This document shows, piece by piece, positions 10,701 through 20,140 of a stretch of DNA of 64,000 nucleotides (positions are counted from its first letter, which is position 1; each line of letters opens with the position of its first letter). The notes beneath the pieces are model-generated. The model did not search any database. It was not told where the DNA came from and saw only the letters and a list, made by a program, of their open reading frames with translations. This DNA comes from a virus: positions 1-64,000 of the IMG/VR virus record IMGVR_UViG_3300038505_000007; one strand, given 5' to 3'. Position numbers and translations under genes: made by a program.

Positions 10701-13700
10701 CGTTTCCGACGTCATACCACACAGCGACAGAGCCGTTGTCGTCATATATGATGAAATATCTACGATCCAGTGATATGTCGTTTGTTCCTACTGTCGTAGC
10801 GACACCGAAGCCGCTAGTACCAGATAGCGCAGCAGGTAGAGCTCCGTTTTGAGCGTTTGTTATAGTAATAATGTTTCCTAACACAGTCGCTGAGAAAGCG
10901 CTGTCTGTGTTTATCATGACAGCTATCTTGTTGGCGACAGTAGCTGCGGTATCGTTCGTGTTTATGGTGGCTACTTTAATAGCTCTAGAAGCTCCGTGCG
11001 TAGGAGAAGCGGCTCCGACGTTGTCTACGTCAAACCACACTGCGACAGATCCAGCTGTGTCGTGTATGATGAAGTAGGTCTGATGCAAAGATCCACCTAC
11101 ATCTGGTACTGTAGTTATAGTAAATGTCGTAGGCGAGCCAACGATATCAGGTATTGTAGTGACAGTAACTATCTCTGGTGAGCCAGGTGAAGTTAGAGAG
11201 GCATTTGGGTTTTTGACCCTAATAGTAAAGCCGCTCTTATTGAATATCTTGAACTGACCAGAGTTGGCAGAAGAAACACCAGACACTGTGTTGATAGATA
11301 CCACGTCACCTATCGTCACAGAAGATAAGTTTCCTGCGGAGAACGTGTAGTCGTAGTACTCTCCAGTAGACGGAGCACCGTTTGGAAAGTTAGTGCTCGC
11401 GTCTGGATAAGGCCCCATAACTGATATGGTGTCTCCGTTGTTTAGTCCTATAGCTCTAGCTGGACCAGAGCCAAAGAAGTAAGAGAGCTTGCTCCACGAA
11501 GGAGTGTTCAGGTACGTGTACATCGGAGACTGATCAGGAGAAGTTGGGTACTCTATGCTGAATCGTAGATTTTCACCGCTTGGGCCAAACTGTGAAGCCC
11601 TCACTATCATTCTTCCACCTGTTCCAGCAAAACCTCCAGTAGCGTACCAGTTTCTCGCGCGCATCCATACTGCGTAATCAGCGAACTCTGTCTTGTTTTG
11701 CGTCTTGCTCCACACTACTAAGTTGCTGAAGTCTATACCGGGCTCATTGTCTAGGTCTGTAGCAGAGAACTCAGTGGTTGTGGGAGTGAAGCTTGTCATC
11801 CCAGAGCCAGAGTTAACTATACCGGTCCTAGACATCTTTACGTCTATGGTTTTTGTAGCCGGGTCATTGTCTACGACAAAAATTACGCTATCATCAGAAG
11901 ATATAGACAAAGGACGAGATAGGTGTATCTCGTCTCCTGAGACATAATCTATGTTTGTTCTAGCTATCCCCTGTTGTGTACCGAAAGATACTGGGTTTAT
12001 TATGTCTCTTATTGACCTAAATTGACCCTTGTTGCTGCCCTTATCCATGAACACGTAGTCACTGTAATCCGCTGATTGAGGCGGCAGCGACGTAGTTAAT
12101 AATTCGCTGTATGTAGATGTAAAAGGAGGAGAACTAGGTACTACGTTGATCGGAAGAGAACCGTACAAGTCTGAGTAGATGACTCTGCTTAAAAAGACAT
12201 TTTGACCGTATATAGGATTGCTTATCTTAAAATAGCTTATCGCTGAGTCTTTGTTAGATATCTTAGTAGCGACATGTGGCAGGTTTCCGAACTGTGCTGT
12301 CTGCGTTTCCTGGAACAGTACAGACGCGTTGGCTATAGATACTGGTATTGCTATGCTGCCGTTCTTCTCTGAAGTAGATGTCAACTTTATCGAGTTAGAT
12401 TTGAATATGCTTGCTTTTACGTTATATACGTGCTTATGCAGTGAGTCTATTATGTCTATCAAAGAAGCAGCAGGAGGGTTTATCAAGTAAGAGCCTCGCC
12501 ATATCTGCGGGTAGCCGTCTGTCTCGAATGCCTTGATGTCTAACACGTCTTGTACTTGGATGCCAGACTCAGGAACAGTGCTGTCGTTGCTGACGTCGAT
12601 GTATGTGTCTACACCTAAGTTAGTGTGAGCGCCTTTTGCTTTTATTTTATATAAGCCAGTGTTTTGAATACTCAGCCAGCCTGGTGTGCTTCTGTACACG
12701 AGATAGATATAGTCTCCGGGTTTTAGAGCCGCAAAGCTCTCAGTAGAGTCTATCATTATCCTCATGGTTTGAGGATCTGGGCTAGATATAGTTATGTTGG
12801 TTCCTAGTACTAGAGGCACTGACTTTTTATTGCAGTACTTTGAGTCAGCTACTATGACCATCTCAGCGGCTCTACCGTTCGCGTCGATGGCTAGGTTAAA
12901 CAGGTTAGAGAGACTACTAGAGCTGATTATGAATCCCTTAGTGTCCTCTGAACCAGCAGATATCGAGTCTCCTGGTAGTATAGGTTTTAGTATTCTTAGG
13001 TTACCAGTCTGCCTGTTGAGCTCAAAATCAGCAGTCTGGCCCTCTGCTTCTATAGGGAGATCTGCGAAGAGCTTATTGAGTAGTGTTCCTCCCATTATCT
13101 TAAGTTTAGAGGCTTGTCCGCTCTTGTTCGATCTTATTATCATGGTCTGGCTAGGCGTAGCCTCTGCTATTATTCCAGCGAATTTTCTGTTAAAAGCTTC
13201 CACCCAGTCCTCTAGAGACAAAGCAGAGAAAGAAGACGCACCAGGGAAGTCAGATAGAGTAAAAAGCCTATCTTGCTCTGGTGTGTCGTCTACGGATATG
13301 ATCAAGTTGCTCGCAGAAGTTATGTTCCACTGAGCGTAGGGTGTGGTGGTTAGCTCTGCACTCTTTTGCTTTTCTTTTAGTCTTACGCTGTTCTGGTACA
13401 GCGTAATGTAGCTCATCTCATCAGTAGGAAACTTGAGCTGGCTGTTAGCGTAGTACGCCTCGTCGTCGGATGCTCTTAGAGGAAGTACTTGAATAGTCTC
13501 TGCGTCGTGCTTAGCGGCGTACAACATTATGTTCTTGCTACTGTTAGTAAAAAGAGCCTTAAAGTTCACTGATTGACTGTTGATCGCTGACACGACTTCC
13601 ACTAAAGTAGCAGCAGATATGTTTACAAAATGCTTGTTCTCAAAATATATGGTCTCTTCTTTTCCATCTACCGCTACTCTCAAGAATGAGCCATCTAGGA

Positions 13701-14829
13701 ACGTGAAAGGACCGCTTGCTGCGTTGATAACCATGGCTCTGGGTAGTGGAAAGTTAGAGAGTTGCAGAAACTCCTCGGTTCCCTCTGCGTTGTTCACCAG
13801 TATGTCTACCGACTGTCCCTTATATGAAGGCTGAAACCCTGTGCCGTCGTCGATGTACAGCAGAGATGGATCACCTATCTTTACTGGCTCGGATATCTTA
13901 GCTGAGGCTACTTGCTTGCTGTCTTCTTGGTCTGACACTCCTATGACTGCAGATATGATGCTCTGAGCTGTGCCTCTAGCTAGAGTCGATGCGTAGCTCT
14001 TGAGTCTGTTTCTTAGCTCTGAGTCAGTCTCTACGTCTTTTCCGTTAGAGAAGGCCGTAGTGTTCGTGACCTCTGCTCCTAGAAACGGCACAGTGTCAAA
14101 CTCAGATATAGCTCCAATCCCAGCGTTTCCAGCTGTACCAGGTGAGAGAGCTATCACTTCTACGTCCTCTACTTTATCTTCCCCAGATGGGATCACTGCG
14201 TCTCTTATAAGAGAGTACCTGATCTCTGGAGTTAAGTTGTTAGCCGGGATCTTAACGACAGTGCCAGCTGGGATTATCCTGTCTGGCTCACCTTGTGAGT
14301 CTATCACGGACTCAGATATGAGGTGGTCTTTCTGTAGAGCAGACGCTAGCACTATCTCTGAGTGCGTAGGAAACACGTTGATAGCCGTGTAGTTTATTGG
14401 CCCCTCAAAGTTCTCTGTTCCTCTTCCTATGTATATAGATCCCGTTGGAGCCCAACCAGACGTGTTGTTAACATATATAGTCGTCTGTCCTGCTATTGGA
14501 GCAGGCTTGACTACGTAAAAGCCAGTGCTTCTCTTTTGTATATTCTTGTTAAATATAGTTACTTTGCCAGACGCCCTAACAGCTGGTCTTCTTGAGAGAC
14601 CGTAGTCCGCAGCTTTAGCGTCTAAGTCGTTGTTTCTAAGCGCGTCTATGTTTAGAAGCTCTAATACGTTAAGTATTGCAGTGTTGTTTTCAAAGTCATT
14701 AGAAGCAGCGGCTTCTAAAAGAGTGAGTAAGACAGATCCATCGTTGATATCGTTTAGTGGCGTGTCGGCGACTATCTTTCTCACCATGTCGCCAAGTATC
14801 TGGTTAAAACTCTTGATCTCTATACTCAT
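7732..14829 (-). CDS. Giant baseplate wedge protein, gpJ/gp47-like
   Basis: This 2365-residue protein has a baseplate J-like N-terminus (LLTLLEAAASNDFENNTAILNVLELLNID, then DLDAKAADYGLSRRPAVRASG, about residues 30-90). The C-terminus (about 2240-2365) has the typical J ending around VVLSEIIAAVMQIKGVYAA. Normal J proteins have 300-500 residues, so roughly 1800 residues of beta-rich sequence are inserted between the conserved ends. Within the insert two adjacent repeats of about 100 residues (about 1250-1455) share YFII.D..GSVAVW.DV and GTSGF. Segments of the type VTVTCEGPHRLNSGDNVDI also occur. It would form the wedge that joins hub, sheath base and fibres, with decorating domains on the baseplate surface. 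The start ATG at 14829 lies after an AT-rich leader. Confidence 0.8.
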   Translation of the reverse strand: MSIEIKSFNQILGDMVRKIVADTPLNDINDGSVLLTLLEAAASNDFENNTAILNVLELLNIDALRNNDLDAKAADYGLSRRPAVRASGKVTIFNKNIQKRSTGFYVVKPAPIAGQTTIYVNNTSGWAPTGSIYIGRGTENFEGPINYTAINVFPTHSEIVLASALQKDHLISESVIDSQGEPDRIIPAGTVVKIPANNLTPEIRYSLIRDAVIPSGEDKVEDVEVIALSPGTAGNAGIGAISEFDTVPFLGAEVTNTTAFSNGKDVETDSELRNRLKSYASTLARGTAQSIISAVIGVSDQEDSKQVASAKISEPVKIGDPSLLYIDDGTGFQPSYKGQSVDILVNNAEGTEEFLQLSNFPLPRAMVINAASGPFTFLDGSFLRVAVDGKEETIYFENKHFVNISAATLVEVVSAINSQSVNFKALFTNSSKNIMLYAAKHDAETIQVLPLRASDDEAYYANSQLKFPTDEMSYITLYQNSVRLKEKQKSAELTTTPYAQWNITSASNLIISVDDTPEQDRLFTLSDFPGASSFSALSLEDWVEAFNRKFAGIIAEATPSQTMIIRSNKSGQASKLKIMGGTLLNKLFADLPIEAEGQTADFELNRQTGNLRILKPILPGDSISAGSEDTKGFIISSSSLSNLFNLAIDANGRAAEMVIVADSKYCNKKSVPLVLGTNITISSPDPQTMRIMIDSTESFAALKPGDYIYLVYRSTPGWLSIQNTGLYKIKAKGAHTNLGVDTYIDVSNDSTVPESGIQVQDVLDIKAFETDGYPQIWRGSYLINPPAASLIDIIDSLHKHVYNVKASIFKSNSIKLTSTSEKNGSIAIPVSIANASVLFQETQTAQFGNLPHVATKISNKDSAISYFKISNPIYGQNVFLSRVIYSDLYGSLPINVVPSSPPFTSTYSELLTTSLPPQSADYSDYVFMDKGSNKGQFRSIRDIINPVSFGTQQGIARTNIDYVSGDEIHLSRPLSISSDDSVIFVVDNDPATKTIDVKMSRTGIVNSGSGMTSFTPTTTEFSATDLDNEPGIDFSNLVVWSKTQNKTEFADYAVWMRARNWYATGGFAGTGGRMIVRASQFGPSGENLRFSIEYPTSPDQSPMYTYLNTPSWSKLSYFFGSGPARAIGLNNGDTISVMGPYPDASTNFPNGAPSTGEYYDYTFSAGNLSSVTIGDVVSINTVSGVSSANSGQFKIFNKSGFTIRVKNPNASLTSPGSPEIVTVTTIPDIVGSPTTFTITTVPDVGGSLHQTYFIIHDTAGSVAVWFDVDNVGAASPTHGASRAIKVATINTNDTAATVANKIAVMINTDSAFSATVLGNIITITNAQNGALPAALSGTSGFGVATTVGTNDISLDRRYFIIYDDNGSVAVWYDVGNDSSPEPFHGADRSIKVSGVMPGDSAATIAAATATAINLDPKFTATALGNVITITHTTNGNLPNANAGTSGFSVANTDGSNSTSELITNNSGISIFPITGTTVQDIMNTVNTSGIIEISPVSPVTSIIDVATREEDYSYSGNSTALAYDHNPTIIPSRGYISLFDGINWVKSFDNSNPNFTLKKTMTLNGVAPWVYELHTAPNHDIPDIGEVFKLVPTTIENVRHHLTQKALSQLPIVANVSVSNDRKNIQIVSKKLGSEGAIEVVGGNANSAKMYILNESEVVSDINGNKMLVKIQAFPDTFNAGDYVWVKNPKGVRRQSRLSASDTVDVVNPSPGIIEYKLNAKATNITATTQFTITDVSSVYMRPAGFVWRWTHSGSASFAQVKPGDILMAYGPTLSYAQGNKVGQNGAGQIAGFPIINVNDSLNYVDVINPFGKAMPTPTAVGAGNTVSIHPSNLIKWTLRHAARVKILSITRVSNIVTVTCEGPHRLNSGDNVDIRDSNNIPDGAYLNVTTISHSQFSFTLAGPNFTETNVGATVIKSGLVPTRYTVEKMGHNNLIKIKRVAGESPMFVDSGVAVDDVIVIKGETFKASNNGVFRVLGVTNDYIIIENKTGSEELNHIRLFNNKGLQAQWTANNNIITGVAGTFKNINVGDWIKKPEDPDSFYRQVLSMSPSSPSTATQIVIGGNYQGATSNSMGAAYDQASAYYGGVELKGLDDISVYEGDSTMDGDTLYIQNIVATGWFSQPNIGSFVISEVGVGADYRPYFKVNNSAGVAESNRSLSVDVNGFYVVESNKNKFKSLRVISHAALDDLNPERRSLYLYPHDRHYKFSNAYETMIEHAGKIGYISDITRGTDGYMYFTGLLRRVQRIIDGYEPDAQNFPGRRAVGGLIEIIPPIIKRVSLTINITTDEGVNLGEISNNIKSVIINYVNSLGVGQDVVLSEIIAAVMQIKGVYAATFTKPDPSTEKIAIANDEKAYITPDDIGLS

Positions 14830-14883
14830 TAGAGGCCTCTTTGAGATTGATTATTTTTTATATTTTACCGCGAGACTTGTTGT

Positions 14884-16482
14884 TTACCTATAATTTACTG
14901 AAAAGCTAATAGGTATTACAGTGTTTCCGCCGGCTAGCTTAACAGAGAGGCTTATACTTATAGCGTTGACTGACTTCTCTGGGTTGTTCTTGTCTCTCAT
15001 GAGCTCTATAGACATAGTCTCTATATAGTCAAACCTAGGGTCTTTTGATATCTGTCTCTCTAGCGTCTCTCTTATCTTTTCTCTTACAAGTAAGAAGCTA
15101 GAAGTCTTCTCGCCTAAAAAGTTAGGGAACCCAAAATCTGGGTGCTTGTGGAGGCTTTTTAGCTCTACTGTGAGCTTTAGCTTCATGGCTTGTATAGCGT
15201 TCTCTAGCCCATAGCTGAGCTTAACGTCTGAGTTAGGAGTAAATATGAGGTCCCCCTGGGGATCTATGGCTAAGTCTATGCCGGCTTTTTTCTCATCTTC
15301 ACTGCTCTTACTCAAGAACCACGGCACCTCGTTCTTCCTGTCCTCTGGTATCTCCTCAGTAGAGGGTATGAGGATGTAAAAAGAGCTGTTTATAGTATTA
15401 GGGGCGAACACTCTTATTGCCGCGTTGTCAGCTGTCTTGTATATGTCTAAGTTAGCTGGACCATCTAGCTCTATTATTATCTCGCCTGAGACAGGGACTT
15501 GAGTTATGTTCACTATGCTTCTTTGATCTGGCAGCATTTGAGTAGAAGAGGACAAGAACACAGGCTGGTTGATGTATAGCTTGTCTATGTTGAGGCTGCC
15601 GTTTATGTCAGTCTCAGCAAGGTTGATGAAGTTGCCGTTACCGTTAGAGAGTAGCGGTATGCTCTGTCCTACCTCGTCGATGTACGGAGGTTTAAGCCCG
15701 TTAGCTATAGCAATGTCGATCCACTTGTCTGGGTCTCCTAGGTACCTCTCTGCTAGAGATTGAAGGCTCTCACCGTAGTTTAGCCTAACAAGCCTACCAG
15801 AGCTGTACTGCCCTATGTTTATCTCAGGATTGTTGGCGTTGGCCCTAGCTATAGCAAAAGGGTCAACAGCTAGATCTACGCTGTATAAGTTGGCCAGCAG
15901 GAAATCTATTGTCTTTATCATCTTCTGCGCCTGCAGTAGATAGTTTAGGTCAACTACTGTGGCGTTCACCTGCTGTGATATAGAGCTCCTGTTGTATGCC
16001 TTGTTGTAGTCGTCGTCTTTTAACCCTATGTAGTCTGCGAGCCTGTCCCTGTACTCTCTTATCTTTTTTCGAGCCAAAACAAAATCATTCTTAGTGTACA
16101 GGTTTATCCTGTCTATCTCTCTTTGTATTAGATCCTCTTCCTCGTTTGTTAGCGCTATATCCTGCACAAACATGTTGTCGAATATGCCTATGAACCTAAA
16201 GAACGTGTTCGTGTCTTGAAGAGGGTTTAATTTTGACTCCCTCTGAGACTCCACGAATTCAGAAAAATCTTTTATCTGTTGTTTTAGAAAGTCTGGCTCA
16301 AAGTATAAGTCGGACCGGTTGAGTAGCTCAACTTTTATGAACTCCCAGTTGTTCTTTATGTATGTCCATCTAAGAGGTATGATTATGGGAAAATCAGATA
16401 GAGCGAATGAGTCACCGCTTTTGACTTTCATCCACAGGTTTACGTCTGCTATATACTGATAAACATCAGAAACGTTAATCAT
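14884..16482 (-). CDS. LysM-gp25 fusion, baseplate wedge
   Basis: A 532-residue protein. The N-terminal 200 residues are helical. A LysM-like unit follows at about 231-268 (NYGESLQSLAERYLGDPDKW, then IDIAIANGLKPP). The C-terminal 130 residues match the gp25/XkdS-like wedge fold: DLAIDPQGDLIFTPNSDVKL, YGLENAIQAMKLKLTVE, then HPDFGFPNF. gp25 homologues are usually about 130 residues and free-standing, so this is a fusion with a LysM unit that in tail proteins normally serves as an adaptor. It lies directly upstream of the J-like gene in transcription order, the normal gp25 to gpJ order. The LysM here is probably structural rather than a peptidoglycan binder. Confidence 0.75.
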   Translation of the reverse strand: MINVSDVYQYIADVNLWMKVKSGDSFALSDFPIIIPLRWTYIKNNWEFIKVELLNRSDLYFEPDFLKQQIKDFSEFVESQRESKLNPLQDTNTFFRFIGIFDNMFVQDIALTNEEEDLIQREIDRINLYTKNDFVLARKKIREYRDRLADYIGLKDDDYNKAYNRSSISQQVNATVVDLNYLLQAQKMIKTIDFLLANLYSVDLAVDPFAIARANANNPEINIGQYSSGRLVRLNYGESLQSLAERYLGDPDKWIDIAIANGLKPPYIDEVGQSIPLLSNGNGNFINLAETDINGSLNIDKLYINQPVFLSSSTQMLPDQRSIVNITQVPVSGEIIIELDGPANLDIYKTADNAAIRVFAPNTINSSFYILIPSTEEIPEDRKNEVPWFLSKSSEDEKKAGIDLAIDPQGDLIFTPNSDVKLSYGLENAIQAMKLKLTVELKSLHKHPDFGFPNFLGEKTSSFLLVREKIRETLERQISKDPRFDYIETMSIELMRDKNNPEKSVNAISISLSVKLAGGNTVIPISFSVNYR

Positions 16483-16484
16483 AT

Positions 16485-17330
16485 CTATCTACTGAAAATC
16501 TTTATTCCGCCGCCTACGGCTCCTATGATGCTCTTAATCTTGCTCGCTGTGTTTTTTACTTCACCTAGCTTTGTGCTGCTAGATATACCAGACAGACCAA
16601 GAGAAGCTAGCTTATCTGACATCGCAGCACCTTTTGTGTCTATTTTTGATGACCTAAGGTTATAACCTCGCATCTGTATGCTGTAGAAGTACAGCATGGG
16701 GTTCTCAGCTGAACGCCGCATGTTGAAGCTCTTAATTACCACGTCGTACTGGACGCCGTCTTTCATGTTGAAGAATATTATTGGATGATCCTCGCTGTTT
16801 GTCGGCTTAAAGCCCTTGTACTGTATAGCGTTCTTGTAAGACATCAGCGCCGTGTATAGATTATGGAAGGCTGCGTAGCCAGTAAGCGAGTTATTTGTTC
16901 CTATAGTGTCTACTTCTTTATTAGAAGTGAGCTCTCTATAAGAAGAAGCTATCTTATTTATAACGGATATTGTCTTAGAGAATAAGCCTGTGTTGTCTTC
17001 TATGAGGTTTTCTTGAACAGAAAAAGACGTCCTACCTTGTTGAGGCGTGACATTTGACATCAAATCTACAGTCGTAGGATAAGATTTGGGCATCATTCCA
17101 GTTGTGCCCTCTATTGCTATATCGTAATAGCGTAGCTCAGTGTGCTCCTCTACTGTTCCACCCATGGTAGGAATTAAATTTGTGTTAAACGGCGTTGATA
17201 CTTGAATATTCTGAGGCGATATGGGCAGATAATACACCTGCACTCCACTATTTGAGTGGATTATAAACCCGTACGGAGCATTCCTGTACCAATTATCTTT
17301 GCTTATGATGTATATATTCTTAAAGGCCAT
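16485..17330 (-). CDS. Baseplate hub/tail adaptor protein
   Basis: A 281-residue protein between the spike and LysM-gp25 genes. It starts MAFKNIYIISKDNWYRNAPY. The early segment YYLPISPQNIQVSTPFNT followed by ELRYYDIAIEGTTGMMP resembles LysM-containing tail adaptor proteins of other contractile tails, in which a short beta domain precedes a LysM; here no clear LysM is seen, which may explain why one is carried by the next gene. A Gly/Ser/Lys-rich tail follows. No ribosome-binding site is obvious before ATG 17330, but a TATAAATA box lies about 20 bp upstream. Function is inferred from position. Confidence 0.55.
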   Translation of the reverse strand: MAFKNIYIISKDNWYRNAPYGFIIHSNSGVQVYYLPISPQNIQVSTPFNTNLIPTMGGTVEEHTELRYYDIAIEGTTGMMPKSYPTTVDLMSNVTPQQGRTSFSVQENLIEDNTGLFSKTISVINKIASSYRELTSNKEVDTIGTNNSLTGYAAFHNLYTALMSYKNAIQYKGFKPTNSEDHPIIFFNMKDGVQYDVVIKSFNMRRSAENPMLYFYSIQMRGYNLRSSKIDTKGAAMSDKLASLGLSGISSSTKLGEVKNTASKIKSIIGAVGGGIKIFSR

Positions 17331-17348
17331 ATACTAATTATAAGTCAT

Positions 17349-17356
17349 TATTTATA
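17349..17356 (-). promoter_or_regulatory. T4-like late promoter box
   Basis: TATAAATA on the minus strand, 19 bp before the ATG of the 281-residue adaptor gene and overlapping the stop region of the spike gene. It matches the T4 late -10 box exactly. Confidence 0.45.
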
Positions 17357-18362
17357 GAGAGCCTGTTATCTCTTTTATTTTTTGCTGTACTTGCTTTACT
17401 TGAGACCACTGAGGAGCCGCCTGCATCGCAGTACATGGACCCATTGGGGATATGGGCGTCAACATGCCTATAGCCTCTACTAGTTGAAATATCTGATCAA
17501 GAAGCTCTACGCCATTTTTACCTATAGCTATCTTGGGTGAGTTTATCTTGACTGAAGACGATGACTTAATGTTAGTATCCTTAGTTGACACAGTAAAAAG
17601 ATCTTTTGCTTTTATGTCTACTGTCTTACAAGATACGTCTATTTTCTCTTGTTTCTTGGTTAGCGTTATATCTATACTGCCACTCTTTATTTTAATGGTC
17701 CCACCGGTTTTATCTATCCTGAGCATCTGGTTCCCGCCGTCTTTTGTGCTGATATCGTTTATCTCTATACTTCCGGTCTTGTCCATCAACACATAGGAAC
17801 CAGTTGTGTTCTTGTCTCTTTGCGGCTTATCTATTTGCTTGCTGGGTTTTTCGTTTAGTTTGCTTAGGTTTGTAGGCTGACCTAAAAAAGTGAGCCTATA
17901 TTCTCCATCTTTGTTTATAAAAGTCTCTATACCATTGAACTCTGATTTATACTGAGGCCCGTCCTCTGCTTTTAACTGGTGCTCTCTGGCACGATGTCTT
18001 ATGGCTCCTATTATCAATGCATCGGATGAGTTTCCGTTTATGAATACCACGACAACCAGGTCTCCTGGTTTTATACTGAGGTCTATTATCTCACTTATGT
18101 CTCTGTCGGACTTGTAGCCTCTTAGAGTGAACTCTTCGTAGTTGTATACGCCTCCGAAGCGCGTCATTAGTCTGGCGTTTACATCTACTATATCTAGCTT
18201 ATCTATGAGCTCAACTTGATACCTGAAATCGCCGACTCTCTTGTCGTAAAATATTCTCTTTATGGTGCCAACCCTTATAAAAGGGTCTCTGCGATACACA
18301 GCACCAGCGTATCGATCATCTTTCCATATAGAACTGTCTTTCACTATCCTAAAAGGATCCAT
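17352..18362 (-). CDS. Baseplate spike, gpV-like
   Basis: A 336-residue protein. The N-terminal 150 residues look like the OB-fold of gpV/gp5 spikes: FIRVGTIKRIFYDKRVGDFR, then LSIKPGDLVVVVFINGNSSD followed by ALIIGAIRHR. The C-terminal half has alternating hydrophobic beta-helix-like sequence (GTIKIKSGSIDITLTKKQEK, then VDIKAKDLFTVSTKD), as in trimeric membrane-piercing needles, and ends with a short helical tail. It sits between hub and adaptor genes. It should trimerise at the centre of the baseplate and pierce the outer membrane. No lysozyme domain is present. The assignment rests on fold pattern and position. Confidence 0.75.
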   Translation of the reverse strand: MDPFRIVKDSSIWKDDRYAGAVYRRDPFIRVGTIKRIFYDKRVGDFRYQVELIDKLDIVDVNARLMTRFGGVYNYEEFTLRGYKSDRDISEIIDLSIKPGDLVVVVFINGNSSDALIIGAIRHRAREHQLKAEDGPQYKSEFNGIETFINKDGEYRLTFLGQPTNLSKLNEKPSKQIDKPQRDKNTTGSYVLMDKTGSIEINDISTKDGGNQMLRIDKTGGTIKIKSGSIDITLTKKQEKIDVSCKTVDIKAKDLFTVSTKDTNIKSSSSVKINSPKIAIGKNGVELLDQIFQLVEAIGMLTPISPMGPCTAMQAAPQWSQVKQVQQKIKEITGSL

Positions 18363-18364
18363 AC

Positions 18365-20134
18365 TTATTTATCCTTAATGTTGTTTGTTTTAGATATAGT
18401 GCTAGGCAGGTTGCTGTATATTGAGTCTAGCTGCTGCGGTGAGTTAGAGCTTGTAACTTGCTTCTTGTTGTTTCCTTGCGCCTGAGGTCTATTTATATAA
18501 TCTATTCCTCCATCGCCCACGGGCATAAATGACTCGTTTACTACTATACCTCTTACAAAACTTATACTTGTCCTATACTGTCTCTTACCGTCTGAATCTA
18601 TAGAGAACATGTGCGATACCGACTCTATGTGGGCTAATATAAAATTACCAGATTTATTTTTAGCGCTGTCTGTGTTAAAGTTATGAGACGCAAACAAAGA
18701 CTCAAGAGGAAAATACACGTTTGCTCCTACAGGGATATATATGTCAGACCCAACCATCTCTATGGTGCCGTTGAGCATCCTGTGAGTGTTAAAGTACCAG
18801 TGCTTCATCGTGTTAGCCCAGGACTGAACTATGTGCCACAGTATTGGCTCTTTTGACTTAGGCTGATTTATGTTTATAGGCAGCTGAGTTACTCCTAAGA
18901 TCAAAGGTCTTAGGCCCTCCCTGTCAAACGCACTTGCGTCGTAGGCGTGAGTGTACCTACCAACGTAGTTTTGAACAATATCTAAGGGGAGCAGTGGTTT
19001 TAGCTCTATAAAATTAATCTTGTCTCTCCAGTTTGTCCCCGCGTTTATAGATATTATGTTGACTGGGTCTATGTAATAAGCAGGCAGTCTCTGAAAGAAC
19101 GATGTTATAGGGGTCTTGTTTTTGTCATCTAAGATTCCTTCTATGCAAAAAGGCTTAAACCTGTTGTATAGAGTGAACACAGGAGAGCTGTCGTCTGGCC
19201 ACTCTATCTCTGTGAACATCTCATTTATAGCTTGATTTGAGTTCGACAGCATTATCTCCCAAAGAGAGTGCACTCCTTGCAAGGAGAAAACATCAATTAT
19301 CCCATGCGAGCCGGCTACGTTGTCGTACTCTGATATAAGCCCGTTTCTCCTAACAAGGCTTCCTGTCTTTATCTTAACTAGCTCTGTAAAAACGTTTGTC
19401 TTGTATTGTGGTTTTTCTTGCTTATTTTTTGTGTTTTTATTATCCCTAAAACCAGTGTTTAGGAAAGATGACAAGTTTTCTGGTAAGTTAAAATTGTAGA
19501 CCGACTTAGCTATCCTGTTGATATTGTTCTCGTGGTCTCTGTACGACCCACCAGGATTTGCTCCTAATATATTTAGGAGATTTCTTAGGTTCTCTGTTGT
19601 CGAGAATATCCTAGGCGCGCCGCTGTTTCCGTATATCGCTGCCCTAAGCATCAGTACGATCTCGTTTAACGCGCTGTTGTTTCCTTTCTCTCTTATAGAG
19701 TTGTCTATATGAAGAACAGAGTTGAACACGTCTGACCACTCTGTACCAGAAACAAAATACATAGTCCTTCTAACACCGTCTTGGTCTACAGATGTCTGGA
19801 CTCTAACCGACTCTATTCTTCCTATGAACCTAAGACTCTTAATGTTAGCCCTAGTGATGTCTTCTTTTGTTATCTCGTCTTGAGACATAAGTATAGCACA
19901 CCAGCTTCCTGGTGTTATATACGAAACCCAGTTTTTGTTGGGAGCTAGAACTACTTTAAAACTTCCTGATGGCTCAGACTTAGACCTACTGGTCGCCATA
20001 GATACTATTGAGTAAGTGCTTATAAGCAAGTCGTAGCTTTTCTTGTCTTTAAAGCCGACGTGTCCGCCTCTCTCTACGTAGTTCCACACCACCATCGCGG
20101 CGTGAGGTTTTTTAATAGTCTTTTTTAGATTCAT
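18365..20134 (-). CDS. Baseplate hub protein, gp27/XkdQ-like
   Basis: A 589-residue protein encoded between the tape measure and the spike, the usual position of the gp27-type hub. The early region (SFKVVLAPNKNWVSYITPGS, LRFIGRIESVRVQ, then SGTEWSDVFNSVLHID) fits the hub family, in which a beta-barrel domain reports a frame conversion. A later stretch (IYIPVGANVYFPLESLF) fits the final barrel. It would form the trimeric hub ring between the tube and the spike. It ends 2 bp before the spike start, consistent with translational coupling. The start has no strong ribosome-binding site. Confidence 0.7.
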   Translation of the reverse strand: MNLKKTIKKPHAAMVVWNYVERGGHVGFKDKKSYDLLISTYSIVSMATSRSKSEPSGSFKVVLAPNKNWVSYITPGSWCAILMSQDEITKEDITRANIKSLRFIGRIESVRVQTSVDQDGVRRTMYFVSGTEWSDVFNSVLHIDNSIREKGNNSALNEIVLMLRAAIYGNSGAPRIFSTTENLRNLLNILGANPGGSYRDHENNINRIAKSVYNFNLPENLSSFLNTGFRDNKNTKNKQEKPQYKTNVFTELVKIKTGSLVRRNGLISEYDNVAGSHGIIDVFSLQGVHSLWEIMLSNSNQAINEMFTEIEWPDDSSPVFTLYNRFKPFCIEGILDDKNKTPITSFFQRLPAYYIDPVNIISINAGTNWRDKINFIELKPLLPLDIVQNYVGRYTHAYDASAFDREGLRPLILGVTQLPININQPKSKEPILWHIVQSWANTMKHWYFNTHRMLNGTIEMVGSDIYIPVGANVYFPLESLFASHNFNTDSAKNKSGNFILAHIESVSHMFSIDSDGKRQYRTSISFVRGIVVNESFMPVGDGGIDYINRPQAQGNNKKQVTSSNSPQQLDSIYSNLPSTISKTNNIKDK

Positions 20135-20140
20135 TTTTTA

